This document shows, piece by piece, positions 26,673-35,503 of a stretch of DNA of 64,000 bases. Location: NCBI GenBank assembly GCA_934444735.1, contig CAKSDE010000001.1, positions 310,001 through 374,000 on the forward strand, given 5' to 3'. The notes under the pieces are model-generated. The model was not told the origin of the DNA, did no database searches, and worked only from the letters and a program-made list of their open reading frames with translations. The stretch comes from an uncultured Clostridia bacterium (GTDB lineage Bacteria; Bacillota; Clostridia; UBA1381). Position numbers and translations under genes: made by a program. Within the stretch, counting starts at the first letter, position 1. Each line of letters begins with the position of its first letter.

Positions 26673-27611
26673 ATGAGCGAAGAACATTTTACAATACCGC
26701 TGTCATCGGTGGTAGATGAATTTCAATTTGAAAAATTATATACATCAACGGATTATGACGATATTTTGGTGACTTGTGCAGAGGTAAACAGACCGGGATT
26801 GCAGATTGTCGGCTTTTTCGATTACTTCGACAATCACCGTTTGCAGATACTCGGAAAGGTTGAATTGACGTATTTATCGCAATTCCCTTATGAAAAACGG
26901 TATAACCTGCTAAAACCGCTTTTTTCAAAGAATATTCCTGCAATTATCATAACAAGAGCGATGCAGGCAGGACCGGAGATTATCGAGCTTGCAAAAGAGA
27001 ACAATGTAACGCTTTTGAGAACGGAGCAGTCAACGTCAAGCCTGATGAGCGCGCTTATCGGTTATCTGAACGTACAGATTGCGCCGAGAATGACGCGCCA
27101 CGGCGTTTTGGTTGAGGTTTACGGCGAGGGAATACTCATAATGGGTGAGAGCGGAGTCGGAAAAAGCGAAACGGCAATTGAGCTTTTAAAAAGAGGACAC
27201 AGACTTGTTGCGGACGATGCGGTTGAGATAAAGCGTGTTTCGGATAAAACGCTTGTGGGATCCGCTCCCGATATTATAAGACACTTTGTTGAACTGCGCG
27301 GTATCGGAATTATCGACGTAAAGGAGATATTCGGTATCGGTGCGGTTAAGGATACCGAAAGTATTGATCTGATAATACATCTCGAGCCGTGGGTGGAAAA
27401 TAAGCAGTATGACAGACTGGGAATGGTGGACGAGTATACGAATGTTATGGGCATAAATATACCGAGTCTGACAATTCCGGTAAAGCTCGGAAGAAACCTT
27501 GCGGTTATTATCGAGGTTGCGGCTATGAACAACAGACAGAAGAGAATGGGATATAATGCGGCGGTTGAGCTGAATAACAGGCTGATGAAGGAAATGCAGT
27601 CGAATATGTAG
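26673..27611 (+). CDS. hprK: HPr kinase/phosphorylase
   Basis: 312 residues. The N-terminal domain (about 1-130) is followed by the kinase core with Walker A GESGVGKS at 158-165, the preceding conserved histidine in RHGVLVEVYG, and the HprK signature VELRGIGIIDVKEIFG. The enzyme phosphorylates and dephosphorylates Ser46 of HPr and so controls carbon catabolite repression in low-GC Gram-positives. The length is normal. The start follows AAGGGAG. It heads a run of conserved genes (murB, rapZ, yvcK, whiA) found together in Bacillota. Its presence implies CcpA-type carbon control that could act on the glycosidase genes nearby. Confidence 0.96.
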   Translation: MSEEHFTIPLSSVVDEFQFEKLYTSTDYDDILVTCAEVNRPGLQIVGFFDYFDNHRLQILGKVELTYLSQFPYEKRYNLLKPLFSKNIPAIIITRAMQAGPEIIELAKENNVTLLRTEQSTSSLMSALIGYLNVQIAPRMTRHGVLVEVYGEGILIMGESGVGKSETAIELLKRGHRLVADDAVEIKRVSDKTLVGSAPDIIRHFVELRGIGIIDVKEIFGIGAVKDTESIDLIIHLEPWVENKQYDRLGMVDEYTNVMGINIPSLTIPVKLGRNLAVIIEVAAMNNRQKRMGYNAAVELNNRLMKEMQSNM

Positions 27612-27741
27612 AGGAAGAAAAAAATTCCAAAGCTTTTTTCTGTTTCCTTAGAGAAATATAAAAAAATTTATATTTTGCTTAAAATAAAAAATGAATAAAG
27701 GGAATAATATAAATAAAGATCTATGATTATGGAGTGACTTT

Positions 27742-28635
27742 ATGAATTTTTTTGATGAATTGAAAAGTGTGTGCAAGACGGTTTTAAAAGATGAGCCGAT
27801 GAGCAGACATACGTCGTTTAGAATCGGCGGTGCCGCGGAGTTTTTCGCTCTTCCCGAAGATGCAGAAGAAATACAAAAAATATTCAAACTCTGCAAAATG
27901 CATGATGTGCCGATAACGGTTTTGGGAAACGGCTCAAATGTACTGGTAAGCGATGCGGGAATTGAAGGCGTTGTAATTTCGGTTTCGGATAAAATGTCAA
28001 AAATCGGGATAAACGGCGAAAATATCTTTGCGGGAGCCGGTGTGATGCTCTCAAGGCTTGCAAATACGGCTGCGAAAAATTCGCTTTCGGGGTTGGAATT
28101 TGCATCGGGAATACCGGGTACTTTGGGCGGTGCAATCGTGATGAATGCCGGTGCGTACGGCGGCGAGATGAAAGATGTCATTGAGGCGGTCGGCGTTATG
28201 GATTCTGACGGCAATGTTTTTGAAATACACGCAAAAGACGCCGGGTTCGGCTACAGAACGAGCGTGTTTTCAAAGTATTTGGTTTTGTACGGAAAAATGC
28301 GCCTAAAAAAAGGCGACCAAGAAGAGATAAAGGCGAAGATGGCAGAATTAAATGCAAAGCGGAAAGAAAAACAGCCGCTTAATTTCCCGAGTGCCGGAAG
28401 TACATTCAAGCGCCCGGAGGGGTATTTTGCAGGAAAGCTGATAGAGGACGCGGGATTAAAAGGCTACAGAGTCGGAGGCGCGCAGGTGTCGGAAAAACAT
28501 TCGGGATTTGTGGTAAATGCCGGCGGTGCGACGGCAAAAGATGTTAAGGCGCTTATAGAGGATGTCCAAAAAAAAGTGAAGCATGATTTTGGAGTGACGC
28601 TTGAGCGTGAAATTAAATATATCGGAAGAGAATGA
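27742..28635 (+). CDS. murB: UDP-N-acetylenolpyruvoylglucosamine reductase
   Basis: 297 residues. MurB reduces UDP-GlcNAc-enolpyruvate to UDP-MurNAc with NADPH and FAD in peptidoglycan precursor synthesis. FAD-binding motifs are present: RHTSFRIGG near residue 22, GNGSNVLVSD, and SGLEFASGIPGTLGGAIVMN near 115. The catalytic serine lies in FPSAGSTFKRP, and IEDAGLKGYRVGGAQVSEKH with HSGFVVN completes the active site. The length fits the short Gram-positive MurB type. The 130-base gap after hprK includes AATTCCAAAGCTTTTTT, a 17-base match to the dispersed repeat, probably a relic. Confidence 0.96.
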   Translation: MNFFDELKSVCKTVLKDEPMSRHTSFRIGGAAEFFALPEDAEEIQKIFKLCKMHDVPITVLGNGSNVLVSDAGIEGVVISVSDKMSKIGINGENIFAGAGVMLSRLANTAAKNSLSGLEFASGIPGTLGGAIVMNAGAYGGEMKDVIEAVGVMDSDGNVFEIHAKDAGFGYRTSVFSKYLVLYGKMRLKKGDQEEIKAKMAELNAKRKEKQPLNFPSAGSTFKRPEGYFAGKLIEDAGLKGYRVGGAQVSEKHSGFVVNAGGATAKDVKALIEDVQKKVKHDFGVTLEREIKYIGRE

Positions 28636-28641
28636 TAAAAT

Positions 28642-28692
28642 CTGCCTTATCCGCTCACAGATAAGGCAGGGGAATTTTACTTACTTGTGAGC
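28642..28692 (+). promoter_or_regulatory. Candidate H-type RNA pseudoknot in the rapZ leader
   Basis: CTGCCTTATC (28642-28651) and GATAAGGCAG (28660-28669) form a perfect 10-bp stem closing an 8-nt loop. Seven loop bases, GCTCACA (28653-28659), are perfectly complementary to TGTGAGC at 28686-28692. That gives stem 1 of 10 bp, loop 1 of 1 nt, stem 2 of 7 bp and a last loop of 16 nt, a standard H-type layout. It ends ~20 bases before the rapZ ATG and just before its AAAGG. No T run follows stem 1, so it is not a simple murB terminator. The regulatory role and any ligand are inferred. Confidence 0.55.
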
Positions 28693-28711
28693 AGAAAGGC
28701 TGTTTTGGGAT

Positions 28712-29575
28712 ATGCAGTTTATAGTAGTTACGGGAATGTCGGGTTCGGGTAAAACCCAGGTGTTGAGATTTTTGGAGGATAAGGGCTTTTTTTGTGTGGA
28801 CAATATGCCCCCTGTTTTGATAGAGAAATTTGTTGAGATGTCATTTTCGGCAAGCGGAAAATTTGATAAAATCGCATTTGTAATAGACGCGCGTGTAGGT
28901 AGTATGATAAATCAGCTCATTGACGATATAAAAAAGCTGCGCGACGGCGGATATGACTGCAAGCTCGTTTTTATAGACGCGGATAACGAGGTTTTGGTAA
29001 AGCGGTATAAAGAAACGAGAAAGGCGCACCCGATTCATTCAAAGCTCGGGCTTTTGGGGAGTATTCAGGAGGAGCGCAAGATGCTCGAGGGACTTTATGC
29101 CGAGGCGGATTATGTGATAAACACCTCAAATATCACGATTGCAGAGCTGAATAAACAGCTCGATTCGATGTATTACGGTGCGGATCATCATAAAAGCGGC
29201 GTGAGGGTGAATGTGTTGGCATTCGGCTTTAAATACGGTGTGCCGCTGGATGCAGATCTGGTGTTTGACGTCAGATGTTTCCCGAATCCGTTTTATATCG
29301 AGAATTTGAAAAACAAGACAGGAAACGACAAAGAGGTCAGAGATTATGTTATGAGCTTTGAACAGACGAAAATCTTCTTTGAAAAGCTGACCGATCTGAT
29401 GTGCTACATGATTCCGCTTTATGTTGAAGAGGGCAAGACGAATATAACAATAGCAATAGGCTGCACGGGAGGAAAGCACCGAAGTGTTACCATCGCAAAT
29501 GAGCTGGGAAAAGTCATAGAGGATAATGGCTATAGTGTTAATATGATATACAGAGATATATCTCGGGGGGTATAA
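28712..29575 (+). CDS. rapZ: RapZ/YvcJ-family nucleotide-binding protein
   Basis: 287 residues, the family's usual length. The N-terminal P-loop GMSGSGKTQ is followed by FFCVDNMPPVLI, and the C-terminal domain carries IAIGCTGGKHRSVTIA. In E. coli RapZ is an RNase E adapter controlling GlmS; the Bacillus homologue YvcJ hydrolyses nucleotides and affects competence. The biochemical role here is therefore uncertain. The gene lies in the conserved order rapZ-yvcK-whiA, with 3 bases before yvcK. The candidate pseudoknot directly upstream could control its translation. Confidence 0.95.
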   Translation: MQFIVVTGMSGSGKTQVLRFLEDKGFFCVDNMPPVLIEKFVEMSFSASGKFDKIAFVIDARVGSMINQLIDDIKKLRDGGYDCKLVFIDADNEVLVKRYKETRKAHPIHSKLGLLGSIQEERKMLEGLYAEADYVINTSNITIAELNKQLDSMYYGADHHKSGVRVNVLAFGFKYGVPLDADLVFDVRCFPNPFYIENLKNKTGNDKEVRDYVMSFEQTKIFFEKLTDLMCYMIPLYVEEGKTNITIAIGCTGGKHRSVTIANELGKVIEDNGYSVNMIYRDISRGV

Positions 29576-29578
29576 TAT

Positions 29579-30541
29579 ATGTGCGGTGTTAAGGTTGCGG
29601 CGATAGGCGGCGGAACGGGGCTGTCCATGCTTTTGCGAGGGCTGAAAAATTATACTCATAACGTAACGGCGGTTGTAACTGTGGCGGATGACGGCGGCTC
29701 AAGCGGAAGATTAAGAAACGATTTGGGAATGTGCGCACCGGGCGATATAAGAAACTGTATAGGCGCTTTGGCAAACAGCGAATTTCGAGATATCTTAAAT
29801 TACCGTTTCCCGGAGGGTACGCTAAAAGGTCATTCATTCGGAAATATATGGCTTGCGGCATTAAACGGGATAAGCGGAAGCTTTGAAGAGGCTGTAAAAA
29901 CAATGAACCGCCAGATGAATGTCGAGGGCGAGGTTATGCCGGTTACAAATGAGAGTGTGAGCCTGAGAGCACATTTAAAAAACGGAGTCGAAATATGCGG
30001 CGAAAGCAAGATCGGGCACAGAAGGGCGCTTGTTTCGGCAATTGATAAGGTTGAGATTGTCCCCGAAAGCCCCGAACCGGTGCAGGAGGTAATAGATCGC
30101 CTGTCCGATGCCGAGATTATTATTATGGGGCCGGGAAGTCTTTATACAAGCATTATACCTAATCTTTTGGTGGATAAAGTGGTGGATACGATAAAAAACA
30201 GCAATGCTGTCAAATTTTATGTGTGCAATGTCATGACTCAGGCGGGAGAAACCGACAATTATACGGCGTCGGAGCATCTTCATGCAATTGAAAAACACTC
30301 ATATGAGGGGATTGTCGATTATGTTATTGCCAATAAAAAAGAAGTGGACGATGATATTTTAAAAAGGTATGCAAAAGAGGGTGCAATTCCCGTATTGTTG
30401 GACGCGGATAACTTTAAGAATAAGAAAACAAAGCTGATAGAGGCGGATTTGCTCTCGGACAGCTCTACATATGTTGAACATGATGCGAATAAGATCGTGC
30501 GGCTGATTATGAAGCTTTACGAGGAATCGCGCAAAAAATAA
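29579..30541 (+). CDS. yvcK: YvcK/CofD-like gluconeogenesis factor
   Basis: 320 residues with the family's N-terminal motif AIGGGTGLSMLLRGLK, then VADDGGSSGRLR and later MGPGSLYTSIIPNLL. YvcK proteins bind UDP-sugars and are needed for growth on gluconeogenic carbon and for normal cell shape in Bacillus. They resemble 2-phospho-L-lactate transferase (CofD) in fold but are not thought to make F420. The gene lies between rapZ and whiA as in most Bacillota, with its ribosome site (GGGGGG) inside the end of rapZ. Confidence 0.95.
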   Translation: MCGVKVAAIGGGTGLSMLLRGLKNYTHNVTAVVTVADDGGSSGRLRNDLGMCAPGDIRNCIGALANSEFRDILNYRFPEGTLKGHSFGNIWLAALNGISGSFEEAVKTMNRQMNVEGEVMPVTNESVSLRAHLKNGVEICGESKIGHRRALVSAIDKVEIVPESPEPVQEVIDRLSDAEIIIMGPGSLYTSIIPNLLVDKVVDTIKNSNAVKFYVCNVMTQAGETDNYTASEHLHAIEKHSYEGIVDYVIANKKEVDDDILKRYAKEGAIPVLLDADNFKNKKTKLIEADLLSDSSTYVEHDANKIVRLIMKLYEESRKK

Positions 30542-30571
30542 TCAATAGTGGTGTGCGAAAGGAGATTAAAA

Positions 30572-31441
30572 ATGTCTTTTTCTTCAGATATTAAAGAAAA
30601 GCTTACCGAAATAAAGAAAAAGTGTCCCTTTTGCGACTTGCATGAATTGGCAGGCTTTTTCGGGAGCGCGGCAAAGATTAAAAACGACGGAATAATTCTT
30701 GTGACCGAAAACAAAAAAGCGGCAGAGAGGGCGGCGGATATTATATCCGACAGATACGGTAAAAGAACAGAGGTTACACAGAACCAGAATATATATAAAA
30801 TTGAAATAAAAGATGAGATGCTCAATATGAAACTTTTGAGCGATATTAAGTTTTTTAAAAAGAATATCAGAATCGGGAAAGAATGCTGCAAGGGAGCGTA
30901 TATCAGAGGTGCGTTTTTAGGCGGCGGCTCTATCACAAATCCCGAAAAAAGCTATCATATGGAGTTTGACTATAAATTCCGCGAACAGGCGGATAAGTTG
31001 GAAGAAGTTTTAAAAGAACTCGGAATCGATGCGAAACGTACCGAAAGAAAGGGACATACAGTTATATATGTAAAAGGATATGAGCTTATTGCAGGGATTT
31101 TGGGCTGCATGGGAGCAGGTGCTGCGGCAATTGAGATATATAACATATCTGCCGAAAAAGAGATAAGAAACGGTATAAACCGTCAGATGAACTGCGAAAA
31201 TGCGAATATGGATAAGGTAGCGCAAGCCTATTGCAGACACCTTGCGGCGATTGAGAAAATAGAAAAGCAGATTGGATTTGATAAGCTTCCCGAAACGCTT
31301 AGGGAGGCGGCGGAAATAAGAATAAACTACCCCGAGGACAGCTTAAAAGAGCTGGGAGAGCGCTTTAAAAAGCCGATCGGAAAATCGGGAGTAAACCACA
31401 GGCTAAACAGGCTTATGGAAATTGCGGAGGGTTTAAAATAA
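30572..31441 (+). CDS. whiA: WhiA DNA-binding protein
   Basis: 289 residues from the ATG at 30572, which follows AAAGGAG; an in-frame GTG at 30548 precedes that site. The N-terminal half is a degenerate LAGLIDADG homing-endonuclease fold (CCKGAYIRGAFLGGGSI). The C-terminal half is a helix-turn-helix (LPETLREAAEIRINYPEDSL, LGERFKKPIGKSGVNHRLNR). WhiA controls sporulation septation in Streptomyces and affects division and chromosome segregation in Bacillus. It closes the rapZ-yvcK-whiA trio, and dnaE follows after 15 bases. Confidence 0.95.
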   Translation: MSFSSDIKEKLTEIKKKCPFCDLHELAGFFGSAAKIKNDGIILVTENKKAAERAADIISDRYGKRTEVTQNQNIYKIEIKDEMLNMKLLSDIKFFKKNIRIGKECCKGAYIRGAFLGGGSITNPEKSYHMEFDYKFREQADKLEEVLKELGIDAKRTERKGHTVIYVKGYELIAGILGCMGAGAAAIEIYNISAEKEIRNGINRQMNCENANMDKVAQAYCRHLAAIEKIEKQIGFDKLPETLREAAEIRINYPEDSLKELGERFKKPIGKSGVNHRLNRLMEIAEGLK

Positions 31442-31456
31442 CGGAAGAGGTAGAAT

Positions 31457-34400
31457 ATGAGCGATTTTGTGCATTTACATACGCATACCGAATACAGTCT
31501 TTTGGACGGTGCGGCAACGATTAAAAAGGTTATCGCAAGGGCAAAAGAGCTTGGCATGAAGAGCCTTGCGATAACGGATCACGGTGCAATGTACGGTGTG
31601 GTGGATTTCTATAAAGAGGCAAAGGCGAACGGCATTAAGCCGATTATCGGCTGTGAGGTATATGTCGCACCGAGAACGCGATTTGACAAGACTCACGAAT
31701 ATGACTCGAAATACAGTCATCTTATTTTGCTTGCGGAAAATGAGGTTGGATATAAAAACCTGATAAAGGTTGTTTCTGCCGGATTTATAGAGGGCTTTTA
31801 CTATAAACCGAGAGTGGATTTTGATCTTTTGAAAGCGCACTCCGAGGGGATAATCGTGCTTTCGGCGTGTCTTGCCGGGGAAGTACCCAAAGCAATATTA
31901 AACGGAAATTACGAGGGCGCAAAGGAGATTGCCAAAAGATATATCGACGCTTTCGGTAAGGATAATTATTTTATCGAAATTCAGGATCACGGTCTTGCCG
32001 ATCAGAAACGCAGCAATCCCGAGTTGATACGCTTGGCAAGAGAGCTTGGAGTCGGCTTGGTGGCTACAAATGATATACATTATGTCGAGAAAAAGGATTG
32101 GGAGGCACAGGACGTTCTGATGTGTATTCAGATGGACAGAACGGTTGACGATCCCGAAAGAATGAAGTTTGAAACGCAGGAGTTTTACTTAAAATCGGGA
32201 GAAGAGATGGAAAATCTTTTCTCATATGTCCCCGAGGCGCTTGAAAATACGGTTAAAATTGCCGAACGCTGCAATGTCGATTTTGATTTTAACACAAGAC
32301 ACCTGCCGTCTTATGCAGTGCCGGACGGAAAAGATCATTTTGAGTATCTGCACGATTTGTGCTATGAGGGATTGACAAAAAAATACAAAAATCCCGATGA
32401 AAGCTTGAAAGAACGGCTTGATTATGAGCTTTCGGTTATAAAAAATATGGGATTTGTCGATTATTTCCTGATTGTTTGGGATTTTATTCATTATGCAAAG
32501 AATAACGGTGTAATGGTGGGCCCGGGAAGAGGCTCGGCAGCCGGAAGTATTGTCGCATACACGCTTGGCATAACCGAAGTCGATCCGATAAGGTATAATC
32601 TGCTCTTTGAGCGTTTTTTAAATCCCGCACGTGTAAGTATGCCGGATATTGATACCGATTTTGAGCCTGAGGGCAGGCAGAAGGTAATAAATTACGTTAT
32701 AGAAAAGTACGGCGCGGATAAGGTTTCGCAGATTATCACCTTCGGTACAATGAAAGCGCGCCTGGCAATACGCGATGTCGGAAGAGCTTTAAGTATACCG
32801 TATTCCGATGTGGATAAGGTGGCAAAGCTTATCCCGGCAGATCCGAAAATGACGATTGACAAGGCGATAAGCGTCAGCAATGAGCTGAAAAGCTTTTATG
32901 AAAATGACGCGCGAATAAAAAAGCTGATAGATACGGCAAAGACTCTGGAGGGACTGCCGCGGCATAAATCGACTCATGCGGCAGGCGTTGTTATAACGGA
33001 GGAGCCGACGGTAAACTATATCCCGATGCAGACGAATGACGAGGCAGTGACCACGCAGTTTGTAAAGGATACGGTTGAGGAACTCGGGCTTTTGAAAATG
33101 GACTTTTTGGGGTTAAAAAACCTCACAATAATTGAAAATGCCTTGAATATCATAGAAAAGACGAGGGGCGAAAAGCCTGATTTTTCCAAAATATCCTATG
33201 ATATAAAAGATGTCTACGATAACATCGCAACAGGTAATACCGACGGGATATTTCAGATAGAAAGTGCCGGTATGAAAGCATTTATGCAGGAATTGAAACC
33301 GATGTCTTTGGAGGATATAACGGCGGGAATCTCTCTTTACCGCCCCGGTCCTATGGATTCGATTCCGACATATATCTATAATAAAAATCACCCGGAGGAG
33401 ATAACCTACAAGCATCCGCTCTTAAAAGATATTCTGGACGTAACCTACGGCTGTATGGTTTATCAGGAGCAGGTAATGCAGATAGTCCGCACTATGGCGG
33501 GGTATTCACTGGGGGACGCGGATCTTTTAAGACGTGTTATAAGCAAGAAAAAGATGGATAAAATGGAGATTGAACGTCAAAACTTTATCTATGGAAAAAA
33601 AGATGAAAACGGCAAGCTTATAATAAAAGGGTGCGTAAATAACGGGATTGACGAGAAAACGGCGACCGATATTTTTAATGAGATGTACGATTTTGCCAAT
33701 TATGCGTTCAATAAATCCCATGCGGCGGCATATGCTTATATAACATATCAGACGGCGTACCTGAAAACCTTTTACCCGATTGAATTTATGGCGTCCCTGA
33801 TTTCGAGCACGGAGGACGTCAACAAAGCGAATAAGTATATTGTTAATGCGAAAAAAATGGGGATAGAGCTGTATCCGCCCGATATAAATAAGAGTACGGA
33901 AAGCTTCAGCGTTGAGGATAATGCAATCCGTTTCGGACTCTCGGCTATAAAGAATGTCGGAAAAGGGTTTATACAACAGCTTGTCGCAGAGCGTGAGCGC
34001 GGCGGTCTTTTCACAGGATTTTCCGATTTTATATCGAGAATGATCGATAAGGATATGAATAAGCGCTCGGTGGAAAGCCTTATAATGTGCGGTGCGTTTG
34101 ATTCGTTCGGAATAAAAAGAGCGCAGATTATGGAGGTATACGAGGACGTTATAGATTCCGAGGGTATGCAGAAAAAAGGCAATCTTGCAGGGCAGTTCAG
34201 CCTGTTTGATGACGATGTGCCGACGGAAATTACATTCCCCGAAAAAGAGGAGTTCCCGAAAAAGAAGCTTTTGGCAATGGAAAAAGAAACGATCGGAATG
34301 TATCTTTCGGGACACCCTCTGGACGAGTACAGCGAGAAGATAGAGAAGATAACAAAGTATAATATCGGTACGGTTATCGGCGCCGTCGAAAAAGACGAAG

Positions 34401-34927
34401 AGGGCAATGTGAAAATTATCGATAATTCGATATATGACGGAATGTTTATACGCCTTTGCGGAATTATCGATTCCAGAAAAAACAAGACTACAAGAAACAA
34501 TTCGCAGATGGCATTTGTTACCTTAAATGATATGTATGCGTCGATTGAAGTGCTTGTCTTTCCTAAAGTGCTGATGAATTATTCATCGCTCCTGCAGGAG
34601 GGAGATATTGTACTGATTGAGGGAAAGCTCAGTATGCGCGAGGACGAAGAACCAAAGCTTTTGTGCGAAAATGTATATCCGTTTGAAGGCTTTGAGGCAC
34701 ATCCGAAAAATATCTATATAAAGCTTGCCGAAAAGGATACATCTGCAATTTCGCGCCTGAAAAACTATGCAAGGGATCATAAAGGCGGCGTGAATGTGTG
34801 CTTTTATATAGAATCCACAAAGGAGAGATTTAATGTCCCCGAAATGATGCGCTTGGACGGGAAAAGAGCGTGTATCGAGGGCTTGGAGGAGATGTTCGGC
34901 AAGGATTGTGTAAAGGCGGTTTACTGA
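31457..34927 (+). CDS. dnaE: DNA polymerase III alpha subunit
   Basis: 1156 residues, a full-length DnaE. It starts with the PHP domain (FVHLHTHTEYSLLDGAA), then has the C-family polymerase palm with PDIDTDF at 396-402 carrying catalytic aspartates, GPGRGSAAGSIVAY upstream of it, and AYNKSHAAAYAYITYQTAYLK-like finger motifs. A helix-hairpin-helix region and an OB-fold domain (about 965-1060) are near the C-terminus. It replicates DNA; Bacillota usually have both DnaE and PolC, with DnaE extending primers. The start has GGAAGAGG upstream. It appears to be read with whiA. Confidence 0.96.
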   Translation: MSDFVHLHTHTEYSLLDGAATIKKVIARAKELGMKSLAITDHGAMYGVVDFYKEAKANGIKPIIGCEVYVAPRTRFDKTHEYDSKYSHLILLAENEVGYKNLIKVVSAGFIEGFYYKPRVDFDLLKAHSEGIIVLSACLAGEVPKAILNGNYEGAKEIAKRYIDAFGKDNYFIEIQDHGLADQKRSNPELIRLARELGVGLVATNDIHYVEKKDWEAQDVLMCIQMDRTVDDPERMKFETQEFYLKSGEEMENLFSYVPEALENTVKIAERCNVDFDFNTRHLPSYAVPDGKDHFEYLHDLCYEGLTKKYKNPDESLKERLDYELSVIKNMGFVDYFLIVWDFIHYAKNNGVMVGPGRGSAAGSIVAYTLGITEVDPIRYNLLFERFLNPARVSMPDIDTDFEPEGRQKVINYVIEKYGADKVSQIITFGTMKARLAIRDVGRALSIPYSDVDKVAKLIPADPKMTIDKAISVSNELKSFYENDARIKKLIDTAKTLEGLPRHKSTHAAGVVITEEPTVNYIPMQTNDEAVTTQFVKDTVEELGLLKMDFLGLKNLTIIENALNIIEKTRGEKPDFSKISYDIKDVYDNIATGNTDGIFQIESAGMKAFMQELKPMSLEDITAGISLYRPGPMDSIPTYIYNKNHPEEITYKHPLLKDILDVTYGCMVYQEQVMQIVRTMAGYSLGDADLLRRVISKKKMDKMEIERQNFIYGKKDENGKLIIKGCVNNGIDEKTATDIFNEMYDFANYAFNKSHAAAYAYITYQTAYLKTFYPIEFMASLISSTEDVNKANKYIVNAKKMGIELYPPDINKSTESFSVEDNAIRFGLSAIKNVGKGFIQQLVAERERGGLFTGFSDFISRMIDKDMNKRSVESLIMCGAFDSFGIKRAQIMEVYEDVIDSEGMQKKGNLAGQFSLFDDDVPTEITFPEKEEFPKKKLLAMEKETIGMYLSGHPLDEYSEKIEKITKYNIGTVIGAVEKDEEGNVKIIDNSIYDGMFIRLCGIIDSRKNKTTRNNSQMAFVTLNDMYASIEVLVFPKVLMNYSSLLQEGDIVLIEGKLSMREDEEPKLLCENVYPFEGFEAHPKNIYIKLAEKDTSAISRLKNYARDHKGGVNVCFYIESTKERFNVPEMMRLDGKRACIEGLEEMFGKDCVKAVY

Positions 34928-34973
34928 TACGACAATATTTTTTCCAAAAAACACATAAAATTTAAAAATATGC

Positions 34974-35002
34974 TTGATTTTTTTAAAGAAATGATGTAAA
35001 AT
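34974..35002 (+). promoter_or_regulatory. Promoter of the mtrB-pfkA operon
   Basis: TTGATT (34974-34979) and TAAAAT (34997-35002) are 17 bp apart, 34 bp before the mtrB start. Confidence 0.6.
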
Positions 35003-35036
35003 ATTGTATGTATACCTTTAAGAAAGAAGGGAAATA

Positions 35037-35267
35037 ATGGAAAATGAAAATCTGCTCAACGACTATATAGTTATAAAGGCTCTTGAGGACGGAGTGACTA
35101 TAATGGGTCTGACAAGAGGTACAAGTACCAGGTTTCATCATACCGAAAAGCTTGATGAAGGGGAAGTCTATATAGCACAGTTTACCGAAACTACCTCTGC
35201 TATAAAGGTAAAGGGTAATTCGATGATTTACACAAAGCACGGCGAAATAAAAGCCGGGAAAAACTAG
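35037..35267 (+). CDS. mtrB: trp RNA-binding attenuation protein (TRAP)
   Basis: 76 residues, the size of Bacillus TRAP and alignable to it throughout. It shares DYIVIKALEDGV, GLTRGTSTRFHHTEKL, GEVYIAQFTETTSAIKVKG and the closing GEIKAGK. The tryptophan-pocket residues (the TRGT and HH region, and the threonines of TETTSAIK) and the RNA-contacting lysines (KL...E, KVK, where Bacillus has KVR) are kept. TRAP forms an 11-mer ring that, when loaded with tryptophan, binds GAG/UAG repeats in trp leaders. No trp gene lies in this window. Placement ahead of a DUF2007-like gene and pfkA is unusual compared with the folE-mtrB pairing of Bacillus. Confidence 0.93.
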   Translation: MENENLLNDYIVIKALEDGVTIMGLTRGTSTRFHHTEKLDEGEVYIAQFTETTSAIKVKGNSMIYTKHGEIKAGKN

Positions 35268-35278
35268 GAGAAGATTTT

Positions 35279-35473
35279 ATGTGGACTGTTGTATATATGT
35301 CTCAGACATTTGAAGAGGCGCAAAAGATAAGAAAGCTTCTCGAGGACAGGGATATAATAGTAAAAAACAAAAGAGTAAATAATTCCGAGACGGACGAGTG
35401 CTATTTTGAGATACTCGTTCCTTCAAAAGAAGTACCGCAGGCACACAGCCTGATAATTGACGCGGAATTATAA
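35279..35473 (+). CDS. Small DUF2007-like protein
   Basis: 64 residues beginning MWTVVYMSQTFEEAQKIRKL and continuing LLEDRDIIVKNKR, then YFEILVPSKEVPQAHSLI. This is the ferredoxin-like small protein commonly found just upstream of pfkA in Clostridia, sometimes mislabelled glutamate decarboxylase in databases. It resembles DUF2007 putative signal-transducing proteins, and no reaction is known. It has its own AGGAG site and sits 11 bases after mtrB and 30 before pfkA, so the three genes look like one transcript. Confidence 0.75.
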   Translation: MWTVVYMSQTFEEAQKIRKLLEDRDIIVKNKRVNNSETDECYFEILVPSKEVPQAHSLIIDAEL

Positions 35474-35503
35474 TAAATACCATGGAAAGGGATGGGCATA
35501 TAA

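Noticed and set aside
27613..27655. Possible further copy of the dispersed repeat between hprK and murB
   Set aside because: Only about 17 bases (AATTCCAAAGCTTTTTT) match and the flanking blocks are absent, so I mention it as a relic under murB and do not list it as a copy.
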